64,000 bases of DNA, taken from positions 62,001 to 126,000 of the forward strand of contig NZ_JAKIHL010000001.1 in assembly GCF_021608135.1 (NCBI RefSeq), written 5' to 3'. The notes beneath the pieces were generated by a model. That model did not search any database and had not been told where the DNA came from. It saw only the letters and a program-made list of their open reading frames with translations. Numbering within the stretch: the first letter of the stretch is position 1; every line of letters starts with the position of its first letter. Below, piece by piece: positions 42,761 to 51,424 of this stretch. This DNA is from Microaerobacter geothermalis. GTDB taxonomy: Bacteria; Bacillota; Bacilli; DSM-22679. The translations under genes and the position numbers were made by a program.

Positions 42761-44053
42761 ATGAATGAACCTGTTGTATATACAGAAAAAATGAAAGTTC
42801 CGTCGTCTCGCCTAAACAAAATGGAACGAGTTTGGTGGGGGACCCTTCTTCCCGTTTTTTTGATCGGCGTTTACTTTATCATTAAAGGCTTTTTTATGGA
42901 GGGTATGGCTTCTACTTACCTGACAGATGAGGTCCCTTGGGGGGCATGGGTGGCGTTTTACATCTACTTTATTGGAATGAGTGCGGGATCCTTTTTATTA
43001 TCGACTCTCATATATGGCTTTGGGATGAAAAAATACGAAAAGATAGGGCGCGCAGCACTGCTTTCAGCAATCGTCAGTATGATTACAGCAATTACGTTTA
43101 TTTTCCTAGATATTGGCCGTCCGGATCACGTATTTAACTCTATTATTTATTGGAATATCACAAGTACAATGGCTTGGGAAATCCACTTCTACATCGTTTA
43201 CATTCTTTTTCTCATAGTGGAACTGTATTTATCCATGCGAGGGGATTTAATTGAACTTGCAAAAAAGAAGAATCGGTTAGCGAAATTTTACCAATTCTTA
43301 ACCTTCGGTAAAAAAGAAATGACAAAAGAAGATGAACAACGTGATAAAAAACGCATGAAAATATTAGGAATTATTGGGATTCCGCTGGCAATCTTAGGGG
43401 TACATGGTGGTACAGGTTCTATTTTTGCAGTGTTAAAGGCTCACCCGTTCTTAAATTCAGGTCTGTTCCCTATTATCTTTATTATGTCTGCACTTGTTTC
43501 GGGGACCGCTTTATCAATTTCGCTTTATGTAATTAAAAACAAGGTGTTGAAAAAACCAATAGATACAGAAATGGTCCGATCTTTAGGAAGTTTGTTGGCA
43601 CTCTTTCTAGCAATCGAGTTGATTATGGAATGGTACGAATTTTTGGTGGGAACCTACGGGTTGCAATATGAAGAAATGCAAACGATTGGTCATATGACAA
43701 CAGGTCCTTGGTGGTGGAGTTTTTGGATCTTTCAAATGGGTTTTGCCATGATCATTCCACTAGGCATCCTATTTTTGAAAAGGACTCGCACATCTGTTAA
43801 CTGGATATTAACAGCATCGATTCTAACCATTCTCGGGGTTGTGGGTGTTCGTTTTAACATGGTTGTTCCGGTCTTTATAGTGCCACCGTTCGAGGGAATG
43901 CCGACGCCAAATTATTATCCTAACCTATCGGAATGGGTTGTTACGTTCGGCTTAATTGCGATGTTTCTTTTGCTCTATACGCTAGGTGAAAAGTTATTAC
44001 CAATCGAAGAAGTGGAGTATTCAGAAAATGGAGTGATCGAACATGGAAAATAA
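42761..44053 (+). CDS. NrfD/PsrC-type membrane subunit (TtrC/SrdC-like)
   Basis: A 430-residue membrane protein with about nine to ten helices, an NrfD-family quinol-oxidising anchor. PWGAWVAFYIYFIGMSAGSF near residue 60 and DIGRPDHVFNSIIYWNITS near residue 125 are family hallmarks. It gives electrons from menaquinol to the Fe-S subunit. AAAGGAGAG lies 9 bases before the ATG, and the gene overlaps the catalytic subunit by 11 bases. Confidence 0.9.
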   Translation: MNEPVVYTEKMKVPSSRLNKMERVWWGTLLPVFLIGVYFIIKGFFMEGMASTYLTDEVPWGAWVAFYIYFIGMSAGSFLLSTLIYGFGMKKYEKIGRAALLSAIVSMITAITFIFLDIGRPDHVFNSIIYWNITSTMAWEIHFYIVYILFLIVELYLSMRGDLIELAKKKNRLAKFYQFLTFGKKEMTKEDEQRDKKRMKILGIIGIPLAILGVHGGTGSIFAVLKAHPFLNSGLFPIIFIMSALVSGTALSISLYVIKNKVLKKPIDTEMVRSLGSLLALFLAIELIMEWYEFLVGTYGLQYEEMQTIGHMTTGPWWWSFWIFQMGFAMIIPLGILFLKRTRTSVNWILTASILTILGVVGVRFNMVVPVFIVPPFEGMPTPNYYPNLSEWVVTFGLIAMFLLLYTLGEKLLPIEEVEYSENGVIEHGK

Positions 44054-47000
44054 GAAAGTGAATCGAAGGGGATTTTTAAAGGTTTTGGGAACCCTTGGAG
44101 CCATTGCCTTTGTTGGGCCGGCCTTTGTTGGTCCGGTAAAACAGGTCATGAACGGAGTTTGGTTTGATGAACCCCATGGAGTGGGAACTTCTTATCAGGA
44201 TTATACGGCTGAAAATGTTATATTTACCTCATGTGAGCAGTGTAACACGTACTGTACGATTAAAGCTTATGTTATGAAGGGTTCTAATTCCGGTCCTTAC
44301 AGTTCAATCGTACGAAAAATTGCAGGGAATCAATATAGTCCGCTCAACATGGAACCCTATGGCCAAATATCATATGATACTCCAATAGATGTTGCGGTTA
44401 AAGGGACAGGTGATGTTGCAAAAGAGGGACGTGGTTTTCGCGGAGGACGTACATGTCTTAAAGGGCAGGCTGGAATTCAGACGGCATATGATCCTTATCG
44501 AGTTCGTAAACCATTGAAACGTGTTGGCCCTAGGGGAAGCGGGAAATGGAAAACAATTACTTGGGAACAAGCGTATGATGAAATTATTAACGGTAGCAAA
44601 GATTTGAATACACCTGGTCTAAAGGATATCTGGGCATATATTCCCCAAAAACCGGTGATGGATGATTGGGAGAAGGTAAAAAATGGAGATATGACATTTT
44701 CCGAGTTTGATCAAAAATATAAAGATGTTTTAATAGATACGAAACATCCTGATTTTGGCCCAAAGGCAAATCAAATTGCATTTATGCTGGGGGATCGCCG
44801 TGATTTCATTAGCCGCCTTATCTTAAATAGTTTCGGAAGTATTAACTATGAGCATCATGGAGGAGTTTGCGGTGTTAGTAGTGTAATTGGGAATGTTCGC
44901 TCTTATTCAAATGGTAAGAAAAAGAAGCGACAGTATGCTGATGTTGATCATGCACTATTTCTAATCGTATGGGGATCAAATCCCTTGGTAGCCAATAAAG
45001 GACCAACCTGGCTTGCCCCCAAAATTATGAATGCACTTGAACGGGGAATGAAAATGGCTGTGATTGACCCTCGGCTAAGCAAGACAGCCGAAAAAGCAGA
45101 CATGTGGATACCAATAAAACCAGGAACCGATGGAGCTCTTGCCCTTGCGATTGGGCGTTGGATAGTAGAAAATCGTCGTTATGATGAAGACTATCTGCTT
45201 AATCCGAATAAGCAGGCAGCAGAAAAAGATGGTGAGCCAACTTGGAGTGATGCAACACACCTTGTAAATATGAGTGATCCAAGACGTCCGAAGCTTAGAG
45301 CAAGCGACTTAAATCTTGGCAGTGATAAACAGTTTGTTGTTCTTCAAAATGGAATACCTGTCCCTCATGATCAAGCGGAAGAAGGACAATTAGAGGTAGA
45401 TACAACGATCAATGGGATTAAAGTGAAATCAAGTTTTACTCTTTATAAAGAGAGGGTAATGGAAAAGTCACTAGAAGAATATGCAGCAATTACGCAGATT
45501 GATAAATCGCAAATTATTAAACTAGCAAAAGAATTTACTTCCTATGGAAAGCGTGCGGCCATTACCGCATATCGTGGGCCTGCCATGCATGTAAACGGGT
45601 ATTACAGTCAGCGTGCCATTGCGATCTTGAACCATCTGATAGGAAACTATGATTGGAAAGGCGGCAGTCTTACAACCGGGGCATTTTATAAGGAATTTGA
45701 AGGAAGATATGATTTGATGTCTGTTCCAAATGCAAACAAAGCATGGGGTATTCCTTTAGCCCGTTATAAAGTGAAGTATGAAAAAACATCTTTATTTAAG
45801 AAAGACGGTTATCCGGCAAAACGTCCTTGGTTGCCGTTTAGTTCACACACTGTTTACGAAGTGCTTCCAAGTGCGGCTGAAAAGTATCCTTATGGATTAA
45901 AAGCACTATTTATTAACCGTTTTTCACCAGTGTTATCAAATCCAATTGGGGAAATACAGGCAAAGGTGTTAGCAGATCAAAAATCTCTTCCTTTATATGT
46001 TGCCTCAGATGTAACGATAAGCGATTCTTCACAGTACGCTGATTATATATTACCTGATACGACGTATTTGGAGCGTTGGGGACGTGAAGCCATTTATCCG
46101 AACATTACAACTAAATTTGCCGGAATATATCAGCCAGTAACAAGAGTATTTCCCGATGTGCGGTCATTTGAAAATAGTTTGATTGAATTAGCAAAGGCAA
46201 TGAAGCTTCCTGGTGTTGGGGAAGGGGCATTTGTTGATGGAAGTTCACTTCATTCAGAAGAAGACTTTTATCTAAAAAGAGTAGCAAATATTGCGTATGA
46301 TGAGACTCCTGTTCCAGATGCGTCCAAAAAGGAAATGGACACCTTTGTTAAAGCGCGGCAATTAGGACTGGGGAAATATTTTGATTTAGACCGTTGGAAA
46401 AAAGCAGTTAAACCCGAGGAGTGGGCAAAAGTAGTATATGTTCTTAACCGCGGAGGAAGATTTGAAGCAAGCAATACAGGTTATGTAGGGGAACATTTAA
46501 AATATAAATTTGGCGGTCAGGTGAACTTTTATGATGAGGGGGTAGCAGGAGGAAAAAATTCCTACGATGGTAGCTATTTTGACGGAATTCCTAAACATGA
46601 GGAAATCAAATATTACAATGGAGAATTGGTAAAGGCTGAGTTTCCGCTACAATTTGTAAACTGGAAGTCCCGTAATATTGGCACTTATCGGACCATTAGC
46701 AGTGCGTGGCTTCGAGAAATTAGATCAGACAATTACGTCTGGATGAACCCGATTGATGCTAAATCGAGGGGTCTAAAGAATGGAGATAAAATTGTTATCA
46801 CGGCTCCTGATTACAAAGCTGAAGGCACCGTGCTTGTTACCGAAGGTATCCGTCCAGGAGTTGTCGGGGCAGCATATAATTTCGGACAAAAAGGATATGG
46901 CGTTAATCCTAATACAATCGACAATGTCATGCAGAATCCTTTACCAACTTATAATCACACGCCATTTGCCTTCAAGGAACCAATGCATGAAGAATCAGGC

Positions 47001-47141
47001 ATACCAGGTGGCCGTGGTGAAGGATTTGCCGTAAATTATTTGTTGAAACAGGATATTAGTTATAAAAACGGTGTGATTGTTGACTTAATCGGTGGTTCAC
47101 CAGGTCAACTAGATTTGTATGTCGAAATATCGAAAGCATAG
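44043..47141 (+). CDS. Molybdopterin oxidoreductase catalytic subunit (tetrathionate/selenate reductase type)
   Basis: A 1032-residue Mo-bis-PGD enzyme. A Tat signal is visible at residues 5-25 (NRRGFLKVLG). The N-terminal 4Fe-4S site is CEQCNTYC with a fourth cysteine in GGRTCLKGQ. A likely Mo-ligand cysteine lies in HHGGVCGVSS (about residue 278). Other motifs: WGSNPLVANKG, VIDPRLSKTAEKADMWIPIKPGTDGALALA, and the C-terminal molybdopterin dinucleotide-binding domain. The length and the B-C-A gene order match TtrA (tetrathionate) and SrdA (selenate); arsenate or thiosulfate reductases are less like it. The substrate cannot be settled by sequence reading. Arginine codons here are mostly CGN, unlike the AGA/AGG-rich neighbours, a possible sign of transfer. 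Confidence 0.88.
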   Translation: MENKKVNRRGFLKVLGTLGAIAFVGPAFVGPVKQVMNGVWFDEPHGVGTSYQDYTAENVIFTSCEQCNTYCTIKAYVMKGSNSGPYSSIVRKIAGNQYSPLNMEPYGQISYDTPIDVAVKGTGDVAKEGRGFRGGRTCLKGQAGIQTAYDPYRVRKPLKRVGPRGSGKWKTITWEQAYDEIINGSKDLNTPGLKDIWAYIPQKPVMDDWEKVKNGDMTFSEFDQKYKDVLIDTKHPDFGPKANQIAFMLGDRRDFISRLILNSFGSINYEHHGGVCGVSSVIGNVRSYSNGKKKKRQYADVDHALFLIVWGSNPLVANKGPTWLAPKIMNALERGMKMAVIDPRLSKTAEKADMWIPIKPGTDGALALAIGRWIVENRRYDEDYLLNPNKQAAEKDGEPTWSDATHLVNMSDPRRPKLRASDLNLGSDKQFVVLQNGIPVPHDQAEEGQLEVDTTINGIKVKSSFTLYKERVMEKSLEEYAAITQIDKSQIIKLAKEFTSYGKRAAITAYRGPAMHVNGYYSQRAIAILNHLIGNYDWKGGSLTTGAFYKEFEGRYDLMSVPNANKAWGIPLARYKVKYEKTSLFKKDGYPAKRPWLPFSSHTVYEVLPSAAEKYPYGLKALFINRFSPVLSNPIGEIQAKVLADQKSLPLYVASDVTISDSSQYADYILPDTTYLERWGREAIYPNITTKFAGIYQPVTRVFPDVRSFENSLIELAKAMKLPGVGEGAFVDGSSLHSEEDFYLKRVANIAYDETPVPDASKKEMDTFVKARQLGLGKYFDLDRWKKAVKPEEWAKVVYVLNRGGRFEASNTGYVGEHLKYKFGGQVNFYDEGVAGGKNSYDGSYFDGIPKHEEIKYYNGELVKAEFPLQFVNWKSRNIGTYRTISSAWLREIRSDNYVWMNPIDAKSRGLKNGDKIVITAPDYKAEGTVLVTEGIRPGVVGAAYNFGQKGYGVNPNTIDNVMQNPLPTYNHTPFAFKEPMHEESGIPGGRGEGFAVNYLLKQDISYKNGVIVDLIGGSPGQLDLYVEISKA

Positions 47142-47229
47142 TTGACCAGTAAAACGTTCGATTTACTTACTTTCAAAGCGGAATGAAGACAGCTCTCAGC
47201 ACACACGACCCAAAGGAAGGGATCATGTT

Positions 47230-47823
47230 ATGAATGAAAAGTTAGAGGAAGTATACGGTAAACGGTTGATATGTAATCTATTCACTCAAATTTGGTTTGG
47301 AAATTGGAAAGAGTATGAAACGATTTTTCGGGAAATTCCAGCTTCACTACGAGATCAATTTTCTTTCCATAAACATTATGAGCGAGAGGAAGTTTCATTA
47401 TGGTATGAAAATTATTTTCTCATCCCTGGCAAGTACTATGTACCACCTTATATTTCTTTCTATGCAAAGAAGCTAAATGAAGACACGGAGAAATTTAAGC
47501 AAGAACTCCTCTGTTTAATTGGAGTCTATGAAAAAGTAGGATTTTACTATCCGATAGAAAAAGAGGAGTTTCCAGATCATATCGGAATTCTCACTGCTTT
47601 TTTAACAGCATCGATTCAAGAAGAAATCAAGGCAATTGAAAATGGTGATCAGAAGCTGGCTCAACAAATTAAAAATTTACAACAACAGGTAATTGAAAAA
47701 TATATTCTACCATATTTAGAGGAGTTTAAGCATTATTCAAAAACAAAAATACATCATCTTTTTTTCACAAAATTTATTGAATTTTATTGTTCAATGCTAG
47801 AACAAACATTAGTTCATCTATAG
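47230..47823 (+). CDS. TorD/DmsD-family molybdoenzyme chaperone
   Basis: A 197-residue all-helical protein of the TorD family: WYENYFLIPGKYYVPPYISFY near residues 58-78 corresponds to the conserved E-x-x-x-LF-xGP-x-x-P-x-PYES segment, and a C-terminal FTKFIEFY helix. It should bind the Tat signal of the upstream catalytic subunit until cofactor insertion is complete. It lies 88 bases after that gene and ends the operon before a strong terminator. A 16-codon ORF (47183 onward) ends TGA at the torD start and may couple translation. Confidence 0.78.
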   Translation: MNEKLEEVYGKRLICNLFTQIWFGNWKEYETIFREIPASLRDQFSFHKHYEREEVSLWYENYFLIPGKYYVPPYISFYAKKLNEDTEKFKQELLCLIGVYEKVGFYYPIEKEEFPDHIGILTAFLTASIQEEIKAIENGDQKLAQQIKNLQQQVIEKYILPYLEEFKHYSKTKIHHLFFTKFIEFYCSMLEQTLVHL

Positions 47824-47881
47824 CTTCTGATCCAAGGGGTTTGAAAAGAAACTGGAACGAAAGGGTGATCGATTTTTGGAA

Positions 47882-47922
47882 GAAGATGCAATGTAAGATC
47901 ATTTATGTTGCATCTTCTTTGA
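47882..47922 (+). terminator. Terminator of the molybdoenzyme operon
   Basis: A perfect 10-bp stem GAAGATGCAA/TTGCATCTTC with a 16-base loop, followed by TTTGACTC and a further TTTTTTT run. Confidence 0.75.
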
Positions 47923-47965
47923 CTCATTTTTTTAAATTCCCTGGATAAGTTCAACTAAACTCCAT

Positions 47966-48328
47966 CTAAACTAAGTCTTCTTTATAAGAAAGGTGCAGCA
48001 AATTCATGAAAGTCTCCTCACACAGGGAACGCAAGAATTCGGAAGAATAATTGGCCTGATGGATATATCCTTTATGCTTATAAAGAATGGTGTATCCATC
48101 TTTATTTTTTTCCTCTTGCAAAATTCTGAGTTGAACTTTCCTCATCTGTTCACGTGTGGACCTTATTTTATGAATCAGTTGCTCTCGGAGAGAATCGGCA
48201 AGATGAAGATAAACAATGGGGAATTTGACGGCAGAACGTTTCAATACATGAAAATCTCTATCCAAAACCTTGACGAGAAGATGGAATATCAGATGATCCC
48301 GGACCAAATCCTCCGGTAAAAGCTCCAT
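47966..48328 (-). CDS. Hypothetical cytoplasmic protein
   Basis: A 120-residue soluble helical protein from the ATG at 48328 (AGGGGTGG 5-6 bases upstream). It is basic, with a long Arg/Lys-rich helix (REQLIHKIRSTREQMRKVQLRIL) and a C-terminal segment with one cysteine (FLRSLCEETF). I do not recognise it; Bacillales proteins of this sort exist as unnamed families. It stands alone on the minus strand between the chaperone and hsp20, and the longer open frame upstream lacks a site. Confidence 0.65.
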   Translation of the reverse strand: MELLPEDLVRDHLIFHLLVKVLDRDFHVLKRSAVKFPIVYLHLADSLREQLIHKIRSTREQMRKVQLRILQEEKNKDGYTILYKHKGYIHQANYSSEFLRSLCEETFMNLLHLSYKEDLV

Positions 48329-48407
48329 AATAACCACCCCTGATAACCGAACATTTGTTTCTATTATATACAAGGGTGGTCAGTTGATGCAAATGGAAAT
48401 TTTTAAT

Positions 48408-48445
48408 AAAAAAGAGAAGTGTTTCCAACACTCCTCTTTCAGATA
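48408..48445 (-). terminator. Terminator of hsp20
   Basis: On the minus strand AAGAGGAGTGTT/AACACTTCTCTT with a GGA loop and a TTTTTTATT tail. Confidence 0.85.
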
Positions 48446-48454
48446 AACTAAGAT

Positions 48455-48892
48455 TTAGTCGATGTTGATGATTCGTTGCCGTGATTTTTTGCTTGATTTT
48501 GGGAGGACAATTTCCAAAACGCCATCTTTATAGGAGGCGGAGATGTTTTCTTCCACTACATTTTCTCCGATGGGAAGTTGACGGATAAAGCTGGATGCCT
48601 TTCTTTCCTTGTACAGAAATCTTTCGCCGGAGGTCTCTGTTTCTTCATTGTGATTTCCTTTAATGGTCAGAATACCGTGATCAAAGGAGATTTCCAGCTG
48701 GTCCTTCTTCATGCCGGGAAGGTCAGCCTTTACTACATAGGCGTCATTTCTTTCCAACACATCAACCTTGGGTTGCTTAGCTCCCTTAAAACCCATCAAG
48801 TCCTCATTGAAAAATTCATTCAGCTCCCTTTTCATTTCATCCAGCAAAGAGCCGGAACGAAAGGGCCGCATGGGGAAAAAATCACGACTCAT
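48455..48892 (-). CDS. hsp20: Small heat shock protein Hsp20
   Basis: A 145-residue alpha-crystallin-type chaperone. The N-terminal arm is FFPMRPFRSGSLLDEM; the alpha-crystallin domain covers about 42-130 (VDVLERNDAYVVKADLPGMKKDQLEI, the GVL-type motif in YKDGVLEIVLPK), followed by a short tail. It prevents aggregation of unfolded proteins and hands them to ATP-dependent chaperones. AAGGAGGAG lies before the ATG. A CtsR-type operator overlaps the -35 hexamer, so induction by heat through CtsR is likely. Confidence 0.93.
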   Translation of the reverse strand: MSRDFFPMRPFRSGSLLDEMKRELNEFFNEDLMGFKGAKQPKVDVLERNDAYVVKADLPGMKKDQLEISFDHGILTIKGNHNEETETSGERFLYKERKASSFIRQLPIGENVVEENISASYKDGVLEIVLPKSSKKSRQRIINID

Positions 48893-48927
48893 AGAAACTC
48901 CTCCTTATAGATTGATCTCCAGTATTT

Positions 48928-48967
48928 ATTATATTCCAAAGAACCATAAAGGTCAATAATAGTCAAA
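48928..48967 (-). promoter_or_regulatory. hsp20 promoter with CtsR operator
   Basis: Minus-strand TTGACC (48951-48956), 17 bases, TATAAT (48928-48933). On the plus strand GGTCAATAATAGTCAAA (48951-48967) matches the CtsR heptad direct repeat (GGTCAAA-N3-GGTCAAA) with one change in each copy, and covers the -35 region. Confidence 0.75.
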
Positions 48968-48978
48968 GTGAGTCGTGA

Positions 48979-49368
48979 TTATGAGTGTATTCCATGTAAA
49001 AAATCTTTTATGGGATTCTTCCATTCAATATCTGCATAGGGGTAATGCTCTGTAATCATTTTTTCGATTTCATAGAAATCCTCTTTCTCAAACCCCTTTA
49101 ATTTATTGGGATTTTTCACCCAAACAAAAACGGAAACCACGGTAAAAGCCCGTTCAGTTGTTCCGAGATACTTTTCGCCTTCGAACAAAACTCCTTTGTA
49201 TGCAATTGAAAAATTTTTGCGGACATGATTTGGATCGTCAAGAAAAAAAGGAGTTTTTTTGTCTAGGGCAATTTCAAGCTTCCGTTTAGGATCAAACAGA
49301 TAGCGTATCCAGCGATAGGCAAAATAAATGATAGCGATAAAAAGAAGAACACGAATCAGGATTCCCAC
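48979..49368 (-). CDS. Hypothetical membrane-anchored protein
   Basis: About 129 residues from the GTG at 49368 (AAGGAG 9-10 bases upstream; the in-frame TTG at 49386 is less likely). One N-terminal helix (about 2-22) is followed by a soluble alpha/beta part with FDPKRKLEIALDKKTPFFLDD and FEKEDFYEIEKMITEHYP. Family unknown to me, though Bacillales have similar short proteins of unknown function. It is divergent from the site-2 protease gene. Confidence 0.65.
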   Translation of the reverse strand: MGILIRVLLFIAIIYFAYRWIRYLFDPKRKLEIALDKKTPFFLDDPNHVRKNFSIAYKGVLFEGEKYLGTTERAFTVVSVFVWVKNPNKLKGFEKEDFYEIEKMITEHYPYADIEWKNPIKDFLHGIHS

Positions 49369-49511
49369 TGCACATTTCTCCTTCAACCGTTTGATGGTAT
49401 AATATAATCGTAAATCACTTATTGGAAAAAAGAAAGGTTATAATGAAATTAAAAAAGTAATTGAAAAAATAAGTTCCTTCGATTGGAAATCACTGAGATG
49501 GGAGATTAGAG

Positions 49512-50186
49512 ATGGATTTCAGTCGTTTTTTAGCTTTTCCCCTTGAGCAGATTCCCTATGTGGTTGTTGCACTTGCCGTTGCCTTTTCTGTACATGAGTT
49601 TTCCCATGCCTATGTGGCTTGGAAGTTTGGTGATCCTACGGCAAAAAATCAGGGGAGATTAACATTATCTCCACTGGCCCATTTGGATATATTGGGTACG
49701 TTGTTTATTTTTATTGCCGGGTTTGGATGGGCGAAACCGGTTCCGGTCAATCGCTTCTTTTTCAAAAATCCCCGTTTGGCTGGATTTTTGGTATCAGCGG
49801 CAGGACCAGTAAGCAATTTGTTTGTTGCTGCTCTGGGAATGGCGGTTTATTATGGTTTAGCAGGGACGGGGGTATTAGACAATTTGTCGGCCCAAATGAA
49901 TGAAGTGTTGTATCAATTTTTTAACATACTGATCTACTTAAATGTGGTTTTATTTGTTTTCAACTTGCTTCCCTTTCCCCCTTTGGATGGATATCGGATG
50001 ATTGAGGACCTGGCTCCAAAAGACATAAGGGCGAGAATGACCCAATATGAAGCCTATGGAATATTTCTCTTTTTGTTTTTGGTGATTACTCCTCTGGATC
50101 AGTATACCATTCAACCAATTTTCAGGACCTTTATTCCGATGGTTTTGGACACCATGGATGTCATTTTTTCACCGTTTATCCGATGA
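49512..50186 (+). CDS. Site-2 protease family membrane metalloprotease (YwhC-like)
   Basis: A 224-residue M50 family protein. The zinc motif HEFSH is at residues 28-32 in the first core helix, and the third ligand aspartate lies in NLLPFPPLDGYR near residue 160. About five to six helices are present and there is no PDZ domain, as in the short YwhC/YdhO-like members. It cleaves substrates within the membrane; targets are unknown. GGGAGATTAGAG lies before the ATG. Confidence 0.9.
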   Translation: MDFSRFLAFPLEQIPYVVVALAVAFSVHEFSHAYVAWKFGDPTAKNQGRLTLSPLAHLDILGTLFIFIAGFGWAKPVPVNRFFFKNPRLAGFLVSAAGPVSNLFVAALGMAVYYGLAGTGVLDNLSAQMNEVLYQFFNILIYLNVVLFVFNLLPFPPLDGYRMIEDLAPKDIRARMTQYEAYGIFLFLFLVITPLDQYTIQPIFRTFIPMVLDTMDVIFSPFIR

Positions 50187-50269
50187 TTAAGTGCCTCTAA
50201 GAATGGAACAAGGGGATTTGCACGTATGCATGTCGAGTTTGGCGATAAATTGTACGGATGTAATGAAAA

Positions 50270-50310
50270 AGGTTCAAGTCAATTCAGGTGACTTGAACTT
50301 TCTTTTTTGA
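50270..50310. terminator. Terminator between the M50 protease and terC genes
   Basis: A stem GTTCAAGTC/GACTTGAAC with a 9-base loop, T-rich on the plus side (TTTCTTTTTT) and A-rich on the other side. It overlaps the last codons of terC. Confidence 0.75.
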
Positions 50311-50960
50311 TTGACGACTTTCCCCGTAAGAAGCACCCCTGCAACAATAACCAGGATGATCATCCACTTGATGATGGGATTCCCTTCAAAAAAATTGATT
50401 AAGAAGGGCTCATCAGTAATCATCTTTGCTGCAGTAAAAGCCAGAACACCCGCGCCAAAATAAATGATGAAGGGGAATCGCTCCATCCATTTGAGGATTA
50501 GAGTACTTCCCCATACGACAATAGGGATGCTGATTAAAAGACCCAAGATAACCAAGAAGTAGGAATCCTTGGCTGCACCTGCTACGGCAATAACATTGTC
50601 CAATCCCATCATCGCATCGGCGATCATGATGGTTTTTATTGCTTCGACAAGATTTTTTCCTGCTTTAACTTCCTCATGTTTTTTTTCTTCCACAAGGAGC
50701 TTGTATGAAATCCATATCAATACCAGACCTCCGGCCAATAACAGAAAAGGTATTTTTAACAAATAAACTACAAGCAGTGTCGCAACTGCTCTTATTCCAA
50801 TAGCTCCAAAGGTCCCCCAGAAGATGGCTTTTTTCTGGGATTCTTTTGGCAGGTTTCTGGCCGCCATACCAATAACAACGGCATTATCTCCTGCCAAAAC
50901 CAGGTCAATGATGATGATGGATAGCAACGCAGTGAAAAATTCAGCGGAAAACCATTCCAA
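50274..50960 (-). CDS. TerC-family membrane protein (YjbE-like manganese exporter type)
   Basis: About 228 residues from the TTG at 50960, chosen because GGAGGTG lies 6 bases before it; the ATG at 50975 contains that site within its own codons. Seven helices; acidic motifs IIDLVLAGDNAVVIG and IADAMMGLDNVIAVAG in helices 1 and 4 are typical of TerC proteins that export Mn2+ and metallate exoenzymes. A manganese riboswitch lies in its leader, so it should be made when Mn2+ is high. It follows an FbpB-like micro-ORF directly. Confidence 0.9.
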   Translation of the reverse strand: MEWFSAEFFTALLSIIIIDLVLAGDNAVVIGMAARNLPKESQKKAIFWGTFGAIGIRAVATLLVVYLLKIPFLLLAGGLVLIWISYKLLVEEKKHEEVKAGKNLVEAIKTIMIADAMMGLDNVIAVAGAAKDSYFLVILGLLISIPIVVWGSTLILKWMERFPFIIYFGAGVLAFTAAKMITDEPFLINFFEGNPIIKWMIILVIVAGVLLTGKVVNQKRKFKSPELT

Positions 50961-50974
50961 AGAAAACACCTCCA

Positions 50975-51145
50975 TTATGCGTGATTATTCGTATTTCTTG
51001 GATGAGGCGCAAAACTTTTCTTCATAATGTTGTTTTCCACCTTTTCTTCTATCTCCTTTAGAATGTCCTTATTCTGCAAAATTTCTTCCTTGTTTTTTTC
51101 CACTAACTCATTTTTTACAGAGATCGGTAATGTTCTCATATTCAT
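50975..51145 (-). CDS. FbpB-like small protein, 56 aa
   Basis: A 56-residue ORF at the ATG at 51145, with GGAGGGG upstream. The core KNELVEKNKEEILQNKDILKEIEEKVE matches the helical pattern of the FbpB family of small basic proteins (ELVxENKxELLxD...IExxxE), but the tail is different. Its TAA shares a base with the ATG at 50975, so it is coupled to terC. FbpB is known as an iron-sparing RNA partner; here manganese control is indicated by the riboswitch. The assignment is by pattern only. Confidence 0.6.
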   Translation of the reverse strand: MNMRTLPISVKNELVEKNKEEILQNKDILKEIEEKVENNIMKKSFAPHPRNTNNHA

Positions 51146-51169
51146 CCCCTCCAGGTTTTATCATTGTAT

Positions 51170-51206
51170 ATAAAAAGACCTTAACCCAATATTGGTTAAG
51201 GTCTTG
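51170..51206 (-). terminator. Riboswitch expression platform (terminator hairpin)
   Basis: On the minus strand AAGACCTTAACC/GGTTAAGGTCTT (12 bp, 7-base loop) followed by TTTTTATA, just after the aptamer. Its formation would stop transcription before the FbpB-like and terC genes. Confidence 0.85.
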
Positions 51207-51290
51207 CTAACAACGTTTAAGCTGCCGATAAAGCCGAGGGTTTCCCCTGACCTGACGACTTTATCGTAAAAGCTACTCCCCTTGATCAAT
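51205..51290 (-). promoter_or_regulatory. Manganese (yybP-ykoY) riboswitch
   Basis: The minus strand reads CAAGGGGAGTAGC, then TAAAGTCGTCAGGTCAG, GGGAAACCCTCGGC and TTTATCGGCAGC, the conserved elements of the yybP-ykoY aptamer, which binds Mn2+. It lies between a promoter and a terminator hairpin and upstream of terC, a classic target of this class. Confidence 0.9.
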
Positions 51291-51306
51291 CAATTATTTT
51301 AATCTC

Positions 51307-51335
51307 ATCATACCGTTGTCCGGGGAAAAAATCAA
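51307..51335 (-). promoter_or_regulatory. SigA-type promoter of the riboswitch-terC operon
   Basis: On the minus strand TTGATT (51330-51335), 17 bases, TATGAT (51307-51312), with the riboswitch starting shortly after. Confidence 0.75.
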
Positions 51336-51424
51336 GCCTTTTTAGAATATTGCATGAATCCGCTATTTTTCATTTTCCTTTCATTTTATATGGCTATGTT
51401 ATGGATGAAAGGAAGGTGGATCAA

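Noticed and set aside
47183-47233. A 16-codon ORF before torD as a leader peptide gene
   Set aside because: Too short and without a clear ribosome site; translational coupling is possible but unsupported.
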